The notes under the pieces were generated by a model that saw only the letters and a list, made by a program, of their open reading frames with translations, made no database searches and was not told the origin of the DNA. This document shows positions 6,613 through 12,667 of a stretch of 12,667 nucleotides of DNA, one piece after another (the first letter of the stretch is position 1; each line of letters begins with the position of its first letter). The DNA comes from Verrucomicrobia bacterium UBA6354 (lineage in GTDB: Bacteria; Verrucomicrobiota; Kiritimatiellia; RFP12; UBA1067). The stretch lies in contig DJRS01000119.1 in NCBI GenBank assembly GCA_002440145.1, forward strand, positions 1 through 12,667, written 5' to 3'. A program made the translations under genes and the position numbers.

Positions 6613-8675
6613 TTCCGGCGCCTCCCGACCAATGCCCGGAGCAGCAAAACCAAGCCGCACGCGCCGGGAAGCACGACGGCCGAAACAAGGACAAAACGCA
6701 TGCGGCCGGAACGGTCCAGGCCAACCACCAATTGATCCGCCGCCACGCCGGTCTCCGCCAACGCGTCCACGCCCGCAAGATAGGAAATGCAGTTGAGAAA
6801 GAACTCGCGATTCGCCGAGACGGAATTCTCGAGACGCGCATTCTGGACAAATCCGACATCGCCGACCACAATCAGGCGCGCCGGCCGCGCCGCCACGTCT
6901 GCGCCCGGCGCCGAACCGTATTCCGACAATGCCGCGAGACAAACGCCGTCCGCACGGCAAAGGTCGACGAACGCGACGGGGCCGGTCCCCAGAATGCGCG
7001 TGGATTCCACGGAAGGCTCGAGCGCAATGGACGAATCGAAGACGAGACGCTCCCCCTCAAGAGGATTCACTATCGCATGGTTTCCAAAGCCGGAGACCAC
7101 CCTGTCCGTTCCCGTCAGGGAGTTCTTGGGGGCCGCGCGCACGGCTTTCGGGCGGATGCCCCATGCCGGCAACATGCTCGACAGGCCGCCGCGATCGGAC
7201 GCGAGCAAGACCAGCAGGCGTCCGCCCTGCCGCAAATAAGACTCCAGCCGGCTTCCCTCCAGGCGCGAGAATTCAGTTCGCGCGCCGGCCACGACAATCA
7301 GCGCGCAATCTTCGGGGATAGGCTTGTTGTCCGACAAATCCAGGGTTTGGTTGCGATACCCCTCCATCACGACCGCCCGCGCAATAGAGCTCAACCCCCA
7401 AGCGCCGTAATCCACCAAGCTGCATTCCTTGTGTCCGGTCGTCCAATAGACCGAACGGCTGCGGGACGGCAACGTCAAGCGCTGGACGGCCAAGGCGCAA
7501 GCCTGTTCGCCGAAACCGGCGTCCAGAGGGACGGTTTCCCGTCGATTGCCCTTTTCAAAGACGATCGAATCTTCGGCCACACCGGCATTGACAAGCCGGC
7601 TTGCGGCGGCAGGGTCCCAGAACGGGTCGACATACCGCACCAATATGTGCGCGCCCCCCAAGGCCGCCGTTTCACGCGCAAAGGCACGAATCAAGCCCGC
7701 CGAGGTCCTGAAGCCGGGATTCTTGCGCGACGCAAAGACGACAGCCCGGATTTCGCCCTGGGACTCGCCCATGATGTGCCGGGTGCGCGCGGAGAACCGC
7801 TCGCCGGACCCTATCTCGGCGGGAAGTTCCAGAACCAGCCCAAAGCGCGCAACAAGCATCCACGCCAAGGTCGCAACGGCAAGGGAAAGAACTGACAATC
7901 CCCGCACCGCCCAGCGCCTGGGGCGATTCGCGACGCCTATGTACCGGCGTTCGCAAATGCGGTTTGTGCATATATACAAAGCGGCAAGCGCCGCCAGGAT
8001 GTAAAAAGCCAAGGCCGAAAGAGGGACATGCCCCGTCACAAAATCGACAACGTGCGCATCCAGCGGCATGGGGCCGAAGCGAAGCGAACCTTGGGGCGCG
8101 CATGCCTGCAGCGCAAACCATCCGCAACGCGGCATCAGCACGGCGAGACACAAAGAAATGACAGCCGACAGTGCGGCACTGCCTGTCCACGCGCTCGACG
8201 AGACCGACACGGCGCTCCACAGCACGGCCTGCAATGCCAGAATGAAGAATCCCGCCCCGAAGGCAGACAGCGAATAGTCCAGCACCAGCTTGGCATTGAA
8301 AAAATACAGCGTCAGTAGCGTCAACGCCAAAGACAACAGCAAATCGCGCAACGTCAACAGCAAAACGCCCAGGAATTTACCCATGACATAATCGCGCTCG
8401 GGCACCGCCACGGACAGCATTTCCTCTATTCGTCCCGAATGTATTTCATCGCTCCATGTATTCATCCCGAGGAATACCGCCAAAAACGGCAATATCGGAG
8501 AAACGGAGACGCTCCACAGCAAGCCGGGCGCCTGTCTCGTGCCCTCGGCCGCAAAGAGATCGCAAGCGAACAGCCCCGCCGCGCAAACGCAGAAAACGGG
8601 CGTCAGAAGCGCATTTGTGAATGCCGTGCGCGCACGGCCGAACACACGCCCCGCCGTCAGCCAGATCGGGCTCAT
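6609..8675 (-). CDS. ABC-2 permease fused to a GldG-type (ABC_transp_aux) periplasmic domain
   Basis: This 688-residue membrane protein joins two functions usually encoded apart as gldF and gldG. Residues 1-240 form an ABC-2 permease with six predicted helices (about 22-42, 52-71, 101-125, 141-160, 165-182, 217-237); the stretch SDEIHSGRIEEMLSVAVPER (75-94) is the typical cytoplasmic element of GldF/NosY-type permeases. A seventh helix (258-283) opens the GldG half, whose large extracytoplasmic part (about 284-655) has RYVDPFWDPAAASRLVNAGV (347-366), the SVYWTTGHKE motif (408-417) and the RLESYLRQGGRLLVLL element (476-491). A final helix (659-681) and a basic RRRK end follow. The ATGA overlaps at both ends tie it to the ATPase upstream and the DUF4340 protein downstream. 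In Flavobacterium GldAFG is needed for gliding, but such cassettes are widespread in non-gliders, so no motility role is inferred. Substrate unknown. Confidence 0.88.
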   Translation of the reverse strand: MSPIWLTAGRVFGRARTAFTNALLTPVFCVCAAGLFACDLFAAEGTRQAPGLLWSVSVSPILPFLAVFLGMNTWSDEIHSGRIEEMLSVAVPERDYVMGKFLGVLLLTLRDLLLSLALTLLTLYFFNAKLVLDYSLSAFGAGFFILALQAVLWSAVSVSSSAWTGSAALSAVISLCLAVLMPRCGWFALQACAPQGSLRFGPMPLDAHVVDFVTGHVPLSALAFYILAALAALYICTNRICERRYIGVANRPRRWAVRGLSVLSLAVATLAWMLVARFGLVLELPAEIGSGERFSARTRHIMGESQGEIRAVVFASRKNPGFRTSAGLIRAFARETAALGGAHILVRYVDPFWDPAAASRLVNAGVAEDSIVFEKGNRRETVPLDAGFGEQACALAVQRLTLPSRSRSVYWTTGHKECSLVDYGAWGLSSIARAVVMEGYRNQTLDLSDNKPIPEDCALIVVAGARTEFSRLEGSRLESYLRQGGRLLVLLASDRGGLSSMLPAWGIRPKAVRAAPKNSLTGTDRVVSGFGNHAIVNPLEGERLVFDSSIALEPSVESTRILGTGPVAFVDLCRADGVCLAALSEYGSAPGADVAARPARLIVVGDVGFVQNARLENSVSANREFFLNCISYLAGVDALAETGVAADQLVVGLDRSGRMRFVLVSAVVLPGACGLVLLLRALVGRRRK

Positions 8676-9382
8676 GCGGCCCCCCCCTGCAGCAAGGCCG
8701 CCGTGCGTCGTTCAAGAAGCATGCGATCCACCCCGGCGACAGGCACGGAATCGGCGATCACGCCATCTTTCAGCACCAGAAGCCGCGTCGACCATCGAAG
8801 CATATCGGCTATTTCATGTCCCGTGACGACAACGCATGCGAAAGAGGCGACGGTTGAAATCATCTTCTCCGCCATTGTGCGCATGCCGACGTCGAGTCCG
8901 GCGCAAAAATCGTCCAGCAGGAGGATTCGGGGACGGAGCAGGATCGCATCCGCCAAGGCGACGCGTTTCTTCTGCCCAAACGACAGCGCGCGTATGGGCA
9001 TTCCCATGACATCCGTCACGCAACACATTTCCGCCGCTTCCGACATGCGGCGGCGTATGCGCTTTTCCGGCTCGCCTTTCAGCCGGGCGCGGAATTTCAA
9101 ATAAGCCTTGACCGTCATATCTTCATAAAAAGCAGGCGCCTCCGGCAAATACCCGACCTGCGAACGATAGGACAATGCATCGCCCGCGATATCGCGTCCT
9201 TCAAGCAGCACCTGGCCCGCGCAAGGCATGAAAACGGTCGCCAGGAGTTTCAAAAGCGTCGATTTCCCCGCGCCATTCCCGCCCACGAGACCGACTATCT
9301 CGCCTGGCGAAACAACGAACGAGACATTCCTCAAAAGAGGCTGCCCGCCATAAGAAAACGACAATCTTCTAACTTCCAGCAT
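8672..9382 (-). CDS. ABC transporter ATP-binding protein of the GldA/CcmA type
   Basis: The 236-residue ATPase partners with the permease-GldG fusion that overlaps its stop codon (ATGA). Seen: Walker A GGNGAGKST (34-42), the GYLPEAPAFYEDMTV stretch (77-91) characteristic of ABC-2 export ATPases, the signature LSFGQKKRVALADA (133-146), D-loop GLD (162-164) and H189 in TGHE. Walker B reads ILLLDDFCAGLD (153-164): the second acidic residue, normally the catalytic Glu, is Asp158 (codon GAT). The usual Pro after it is Phe. The enzyme may therefore hydrolyse ATP slowly, or the family may use Asp. The ATG at 9382 is chosen because MLEVRRLSFSYG is the usual first strand; an in-frame ATG at 9424 would lie within murF. 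AAGG is only three bases from this ATG. Near the 3' end a run of eight G precedes the next start. Confidence 0.93.
   Translation of the reverse strand: MLEVRRLSFSYGGQPLLRNVSFVVSPGEIVGLVGGNGAGKSTLLKLLATVFMPCAGQVLLEGRDIAGDALSYRSQVGYLPEAPAFYEDMTVKAYLKFRARLKGEPEKRIRRRMSEAAEMCCVTDVMGMPIRALSFGQKKRVALADAILLRPRILLLDDFCAGLDVGMRTMAEKMISTVASFACVVVTGHEIADMLRWSTRLLVLKDGVIADSVPVAGVDRMLLERRTAALLQGGAA
8680..8687 (-). promoter_or_regulatory. G8 tract: ribosome binding site and possible slippery site
   Basis: Eight consecutive G (minus strand) lie five bases before the permease-GldG ATG, in the last codons of the ATPase gene (CAG GGG GGG GCC GCA TGA). The tract can serve as a G-rich Shine-Dalgarno. It also fits the X-XXY-YYZ form of a -1 slippery heptamer; a -1 shift there would read directly into the permease frame, giving an ATPase-permease-GldG fusion. 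Frameshifting is a hypothesis only. Confidence 0.4.
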
Positions 9383-9391
9383 AGACCTTGT

Positions 9392-9420
9392 ATTATACCA
9401 AAATTTCGCCAAGCCGTAGA
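9392..9420 (-). promoter_or_regulatory. Possible extended -10 promoter overlapping the murF stop codon
   Basis: On the minus strand TGGTATAAT (9400-9392) contains a perfect -10 box with the TGn extension; the murF stop TAA lies inside the TATAAT. A weak -35 (TCTACG, 9420-9415, three of six matches) is 17 bases upstream. Initiation would fall near 9385, leaving only a few bases before the ATG at 9382, so the transcript would be nearly leaderless. The same bases encode the last MurF residues (ILV-stop), so the match may be chance. Confidence 0.3.
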
Positions 9421-10535
9421 CCATGGGAGGCTTTCAGAAGCACGGTATCGCCCGGCTGGAACAGCCGGGGCAGGTCCACCTTGAGCGACGCGACCGTCGG
9501 ATAGCGGCGGACGGCGGCGCTATCCGGGAATGCAGACCCCACGACAATGACCGCGTCGAACCCCAAAGACCGCGCCAGACCAAGGACTTCCCCATGATAG
9601 CGCGGCGAATCGGCGCCCAATTCGAACATGTCGCCCAAGACGGCCAGCTTCCGTCCCGAAGTCTCCATCGCGGCGAATGTCTTCAACGCGGCCGTCATGG
9701 AATCCGGATTGGCATTGTAGGTGTCGTCGATGAAATGTACGCCGCGCACATCCACATTGCGCCACCGCGCGCCCGGCATCCGCAGCGAGGAGAGCGCCGC
9801 GAGGGCCTGCTCGCGCCGCACGCCGAGCGACTCCGCCACGGCGAAGGCCAGTGCCGCGTTCGAGAGATTGTGCCGCCCCGGCAAAATTGCGGACAAGGCG
9901 GGGGCCAGCCATCCCGGCGCGGGATCTGCCTCATGCAGGCGCGATCCGCTTTTAGCCCGCAGAATGTCCGCCTGCGCGCATGTTCTGCTCGCCACGCACA
10001 AATCGCGCGCATAGGCGAACAACGTGCTTTTTTCTTCCGCTATGCCGGCCTGAGAGCCAAAGAATTCGATATGCGCCGTACCGACATTCGTAATCACCCC
10101 GATGTCCGGACGCGCAATCCGGCAGAGATGCGCAATTTCGCCCGGATGGTTTGTCCCCATCTCCAGGACCAGGAAATCGGCATCGTCCGGACAATTCAAA
10201 ATCGTGACAGGCATGCCGATGTGATTGTTGAAATTCCCTTCCGTCGCATGGACCTTCCCGATTGAACCCAGAAACGCACGCAACAACTCCTTGGTTGTCG
10301 TCTTCCCGGCAGACCCCGTAATGGCGATCACCTTCGCTTTCAGGCGCGCGCGCTTTTCCCGGGCTGCGCGGTCCAACCCGGCATATCCATCGACAATCCC
10401 CGCGGCACCCGCCGCGCGCGCTTGGGGGATATAGGCGTGCCCATCCTGTTTTGCACCCTTCAACGCAATGAAAAGCATGCCCGGACGCACCAACCGCGAA
10501 TCAAAAGTCGCTCCGGAATATGTCGATGGAAGCAT
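9393..10535 (-). CDS. murF: UDP-N-acetylmuramoyl-tripeptide--D-alanyl-D-alanine ligase (compact MurF)
   Basis: MurF adds D-Ala-D-Ala to UDP-MurNAc-tripeptide with ATP, the last cytoplasmic step of the peptidoglycan precursor. The 380-residue protein shows the N-terminal FDSRLVRPGMLFIALKG (11-27), the ATP loop GSAGKTTTK (74-82), GNFNNHIGMP (100-109), EMGTNHPGEI (125-134), NVGTAHIEFFGS (150-161), K169 in AEEKS as the likely carbamylated Lys, PGRHNLSNA (219-227) and DDTYNANPDS (270-279). It is about 70 residues shorter than E. coli MurF (452). Relative to that protein it lacks most of the start of the N-terminal domain, about 20 residues before the ATP loop, and about 35 residues between AEEKS and PGRHN. 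The ATG at 10535 is five bases after the stop of the acyl-ligase gene; upstream in-frame codons show no MurF similarity. The stop is 10 bases before the ABC ATPase gene. Confidence 0.94.
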   Translation of the reverse strand: MLPSTYSGATFDSRLVRPGMLFIALKGAKQDGHAYIPQARAAGAAGIVDGYAGLDRAAREKRARLKAKVIAITGSAGKTTTKELLRAFLGSIGKVHATEGNFNNHIGMPVTILNCPDDADFLVLEMGTNHPGEIAHLCRIARPDIGVITNVGTAHIEFFGSQAGIAEEKSTLFAYARDLCVASRTCAQADILRAKSGSRLHEADPAPGWLAPALSAILPGRHNLSNAALAFAVAESLGVRREQALAALSSLRMPGARWRNVDVRGVHFIDDTYNANPDSMTAALKTFAAMETSGRKLAVLGDMFELGADSPRYHGEVLGLARSLGFDAVIVVGSAFPDSAAVRRYPTVASLKVDLPRLFQPGDTVLLKASHGLRLGEILV

Positions 10536-10540
10536 ACTTC

Positions 10541-12310
10541 TTAGAACCTCAGCCTTTTCTTGATTTGCACGGCAATATCCTTGAAAAAGACAATTGCCAA
10601 GACGGCGCCGAGCGCCAGCAGCGTGTCGCCAATCAACTCGCAGACCGCGCAAACGACCTGATCGCCCGCCGAGAGACGGATGCCGCACAGACGGATTATC
10701 TCCGGGACCATATCCGACAGCCACCGCACGAGAACACCTAAAATCAGGGCTATCGGCCACGCGAACTTCAGCCAGGCATGGAATTTTGGGAAACGATTGC
10801 TCTCCACGACGGCCGGAGCCGCTTTGCGCACGGCATGGCAGATTTTTCCGGACGATGTGCGCTGGAACGGTTCCGCGCGCAAAACAACACGGGATATGCG
10901 CTGATAGACGGGCAAGATGCGGTTCAGAGACGCGACCGCCGCCTGGACCTGCGCCTCGGGGATGGAGGCGTAGATTTCCGCCACGATTTGGCGGCTTTCC
11001 CCCTCGCCGGACACCACGACTTCCAATACGCCGGGCAAGCCCAGTATTTTCTCTTCCAGTTCCTCCGGCGCAACCTTCTTGCCGGAGTTCAAGACAATGG
11101 TGCGCGAAGCACGGCCCGCAACCCACACAAACCCGTCCTCGTCGATGCGGCCTCGGTCGCCCGTATGGAACCACCCGTCGCGGTCGATCGCCTGCGCCGT
11201 CTTCTCGGGCATCTTGTAGTAGCCCTTCATGACGTTCGGCCCGCGAATGAGAAGTTCGCCTTCGCGCGACACCTTCGCCTCGACGCCGGGCGCCAGCGAA
11301 ATCTGTCCGGCCGAACCGGGCTTGAACACTTCCGAGGCGCGCGACATGGAATAGCACGCCGTCGTCTCCGTGAGACCGTAGGCGCCCAACGAACGTATGC
11401 CGAGCGCCTGCAGGCGTTCGTGCGCACGGCGCGAAATAGGCGCACCGCCCGTCACGATCCACTCGATGCGCGTACCAAGGACCTCTTCCGCATTGCGCCC
11501 GCGCCGTTCGATTTTGGCCGCCAATATCTCCGCCAACGCCGGAACAAGGAATGCAAAATTGATGCGGAAACGCTGCGCAACATCCTGAATGCGGCGAAAA
11601 TCGGGACAAACGCCCAACGTGACGCCTGCGGCCAGCATCGCATATGTCGCGCAAATGCCGAAAATATGATGGAGCGGCAGCATCATCAGCGAACGGTCGC
11701 CAACCCTCATCGGCAGCGCGCGCAATGTCGACTCGCAGAAAGTCTCGATGCCGGCAAGCGTCAATTCGGCGCCGCGCGGCTCGGATGTCGTGCCGCTCGT
11801 GAAGACGATCATGGACGTCCTGGCGCGGTCCAGCGCGACATTGTCGCGATCGAAAATGCCGGACTTGTTCTTCTCAATGTAGGTGCGCGCCTCGTCGAGA
11901 AAGGCGTCCGTGAGGCGGGTGCCGAACCCCCCGACGGCCAGCCCCGGACTCAACCGTTCGACCGCCTCGGCCTTCTCGTTGTAAAGCGCGGAATGGATCA
12001 ATGCGCGCGCACCCACGAAACGCAAGCGCCGCGCGACTTCCTCCGGCTGGATATTGGGGTCGACATGTACGACCGTCGCGCCCCCGAACAGGCAGGCGGC
12101 GTGGCTGACCATCCATTCGTAGGAATTCTCTCCCAGAAGACCGATGGTGGAGCCTGGGCCATACTTCTCTATAATCCGAATCGTCGCGGCGATATCATCC
12201 GTGAATTGCCGCCAGGAAATTGGTATCGACCTGTCGCCGGCCGAGATGCGAAACGCCGCCAAGCCGGGGTGCTCGTTCCGCAACTGCTTGAATGAAGCGA
12301 ACAAATCCAT
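10541..12310 (-). CDS. AMP-forming acyl-CoA synthetase-like ligase with C-terminal membrane tail
   Basis: This 589-residue ANL-superfamily enzyme should activate a carboxylic acid, most likely a fatty acid, as acyl-AMP and transfer it to CoA or another thiol; the acceptor is unknown. Motifs: the ATP loop TSGTTSEPRG (171-180), YGLTETTA (311-318), GWFHTGDRGRID (379-390), the hinge region GRASRTIVLNSGKKVAPEELEE (399-420), and the catalytic Lys K489 in TSSGKI. The ATP loop differs from the common TSGTTGxPKG: Ser176 replaces Gly and Arg179 replaces Lys. Where most family members end, about 80 more residues follow with two predicted helices (about 515-540 and 552-576) and a basic KKRLRF end, so it is probably anchored in the inner membrane. 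It starts 19 bases after the IMP cyclohydrolase stop, with GGGGA as a likely ribosome site, and ends five bases before murF. A link to envelope lipid supply is inferred only from this context. Confidence 0.88.
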   Translation of the reverse strand: MDLFASFKQLRNEHPGLAAFRISAGDRSIPISWRQFTDDIAATIRIIEKYGPGSTIGLLGENSYEWMVSHAACLFGGATVVHVDPNIQPEEVARRLRFVGARALIHSALYNEKAEAVERLSPGLAVGGFGTRLTDAFLDEARTYIEKNKSGIFDRDNVALDRARTSMIVFTSGTTSEPRGAELTLAGIETFCESTLRALPMRVGDRSLMMLPLHHIFGICATYAMLAAGVTLGVCPDFRRIQDVAQRFRINFAFLVPALAEILAAKIERRGRNAEEVLGTRIEWIVTGGAPISRRAHERLQALGIRSLGAYGLTETTACYSMSRASEVFKPGSAGQISLAPGVEAKVSREGELLIRGPNVMKGYYKMPEKTAQAIDRDGWFHTGDRGRIDEDGFVWVAGRASRTIVLNSGKKVAPEELEEKILGLPGVLEVVVSGEGESRQIVAEIYASIPEAQVQAAVASLNRILPVYQRISRVVLRAEPFQRTSSGKICHAVRKAAPAVVESNRFPKFHAWLKFAWPIALILGVLVRWLSDMVPEIIRLCGIRLSAGDQVVCAVCELIGDTLLALGAVLAIVFFKDIAVQIKKRLRF

Positions 12311-12329
12311 GCGAGATCCCCGTCGTGAA

Positions 12330-12667
12330 TCAATGCAGCGTGTAGACAGCCTCGACCTTGGCCTCGGGCTGCGCGGCGAAATAAGCGGCTATGGACGTGT
12401 CGTAGTCTGCCGTGTGCGCGAACGCCTTCTTCATCAGCCGGAAACGCGTCGCGAAACCGAGCGTGCCCTTGTTTTCGGACAATTCCGCGGCGAGCGCGGC
12501 GTAGTCGACCGGATCCGTAACGGACGCCACGCGCAGATAGTTCTTGGCCGACGCGCGCACCATGCAAGGTCCGCCGATGTCGATGTTCGTGCGCGCCATT
12601 TCGGGCGTCGCGTCCGCCCGGGCGACCGTCTCTTTGAACGGATAGAGGTTGACGACGACCATGTCGA
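12330..12667 (-). CDS. purH: IMP cyclohydrolase, stand-alone PurH N-domain (5' end outside window)
   Basis: The visible 112 or so codons are the C-terminal part of the MGS-like IMP cyclohydrolase domain that closes the ring of FAICAR to give IMP. Matching stretches are DMVVVNLYPFKETVA, NIDIGGPCMVRASAKN (a hallmark of PurH) and TRFRLMKKAFAHTADYDTSIAAYF. In the usual bifunctional PurH the AICAR transformylase domain of about 300 residues follows directly. Here a TGA stop comes shortly after the YDTSIAAYF element, and only 19 bases separate it from the next gene, so that domain is not encoded here. Separate IMP cyclohydrolase and transformylase genes are known in some anaerobes. A truncation cannot be excluded without the rest of the genome. 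The Met at 12662 is internal; the true start lies to the right of the window. Confidence 0.9.
   Translation of the reverse strand, partial: DMVVVNLYPFKETVARADATPEMARTNIDIGGPCMVRASAKNYLRVASVTDPVDYAALAAELSENKGTLGFATRFRLMKKAFAHTADYDTSIAAYFAAQPEAKVEAVYTLH

Noticed and set aside
5131..6735. Long plus-strand open frame opposite the DUF4340 gene
   Set aside because: Arg/His/Gln-rich translation with no fold character, antisense to a gene with clear motifs and overlapping neighbours.
6613..6960. Extension of the DUF4340 gene to an upstream in-frame ATG at 6960
   Set aside because: The added residues lie within the GldG coding region and have no signal or domain; the ATG at 6612 makes an ATGA overlap and precedes the membrane helix.
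6732..7895. Long plus-strand open frame opposite the permease-GldG fusion
   Set aside because: Composition of an antisense shadow (Arg, Gln, His rich); no ribosome site or family pattern.
4874..9382. Assignment of the ABC cassette as gliding motility genes gldA/gldF/gldG
   Set aside because: Same domain families, but no other gliding genes are present, and such cassettes are frequent in bacteria that do not glide; a motility role is not supported.
10536..11654. Extension of the murF frame upstream into the acyl-ligase gene
   Set aside because: The frame stays open by chance, but the translation has no MurF similarity and lies inside the ligase gene; the ATG at 10535 follows the ligase stop directly.
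10778..12295. Plus-strand open frame of about 505 codons opposite the acyl ligase
   Set aside because: It mirrors the codon structure of the ligase gene and shows no domain; the minus-strand gene has all ANL motifs.

Overview
The window (about 12.7 kb, high GC) is dense bacterial chromosome with almost no non-coding DNA. The gene set suggests a Gram-negative bacterium, probably of the PVC group (Verrucomicrobiota/Kiritimatiellota/Lentisphaerota-like). That is an inference from three things: a CPBP protease of the PEP-CTERM/exosortase-associated type, a stand-alone IMP cyclohydrolase, and an ABC-GldG-DUF4340 cassette. No single marker here fixes the taxon. No tRNA, rRNA, CRISPR array, insertion sequence or phage gene was seen.

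Left part, plus strand (1-2017): possibly the last codons of an upstream gene (to 122), then a promoter-like TATAAT, a membrane CPBP glutamic protease (133-807) and, 13 bases later, a TrmA/RlmD-type m5U RNA methyltransferase (821-2017). The methyltransferase lacks the N-terminal iron-sulfur cysteines. Its stop codon overlaps the stop codon of the convergent gene on the other strand.

Right part, minus strand (12667 down to 2014): ten genes in one direction with junctions from an 8-base overlap to a 38-base gap, which looks like one long operon. In transcription order they are: the end of a stand-alone IMP cyclohydrolase (PurH N-domain only); an AMP-forming acyl ligase with a two-helix membrane tail; a compact MurF; an ABC ATPase; an ABC-2 permease fused to a GldG-type periplasmic domain; a membrane-anchored protein with repeated DUF4340 modules; PurC; YbaB/EbfC; RecR; and a MalK/UgpC-type sugar ABC ATPase without its permeases.

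How they work together: purH-N and purC belong to IMP synthesis; ybaB-recR is the well-known recombination/nucleoid pair; murF makes the peptidoglycan precursor. The ABC ATPase, permease-GldG fusion and DUF4340 protein overlap or touch and almost certainly form one envelope complex of unknown substrate. This is the least understood part of the window. The most notable details there are an Asp in place of the catalytic Walker B Glu, a run of eight G at the ATPase/permease junction that could allow a -1 slip into a full fusion, and at least three DUF4340 modules in one chain.
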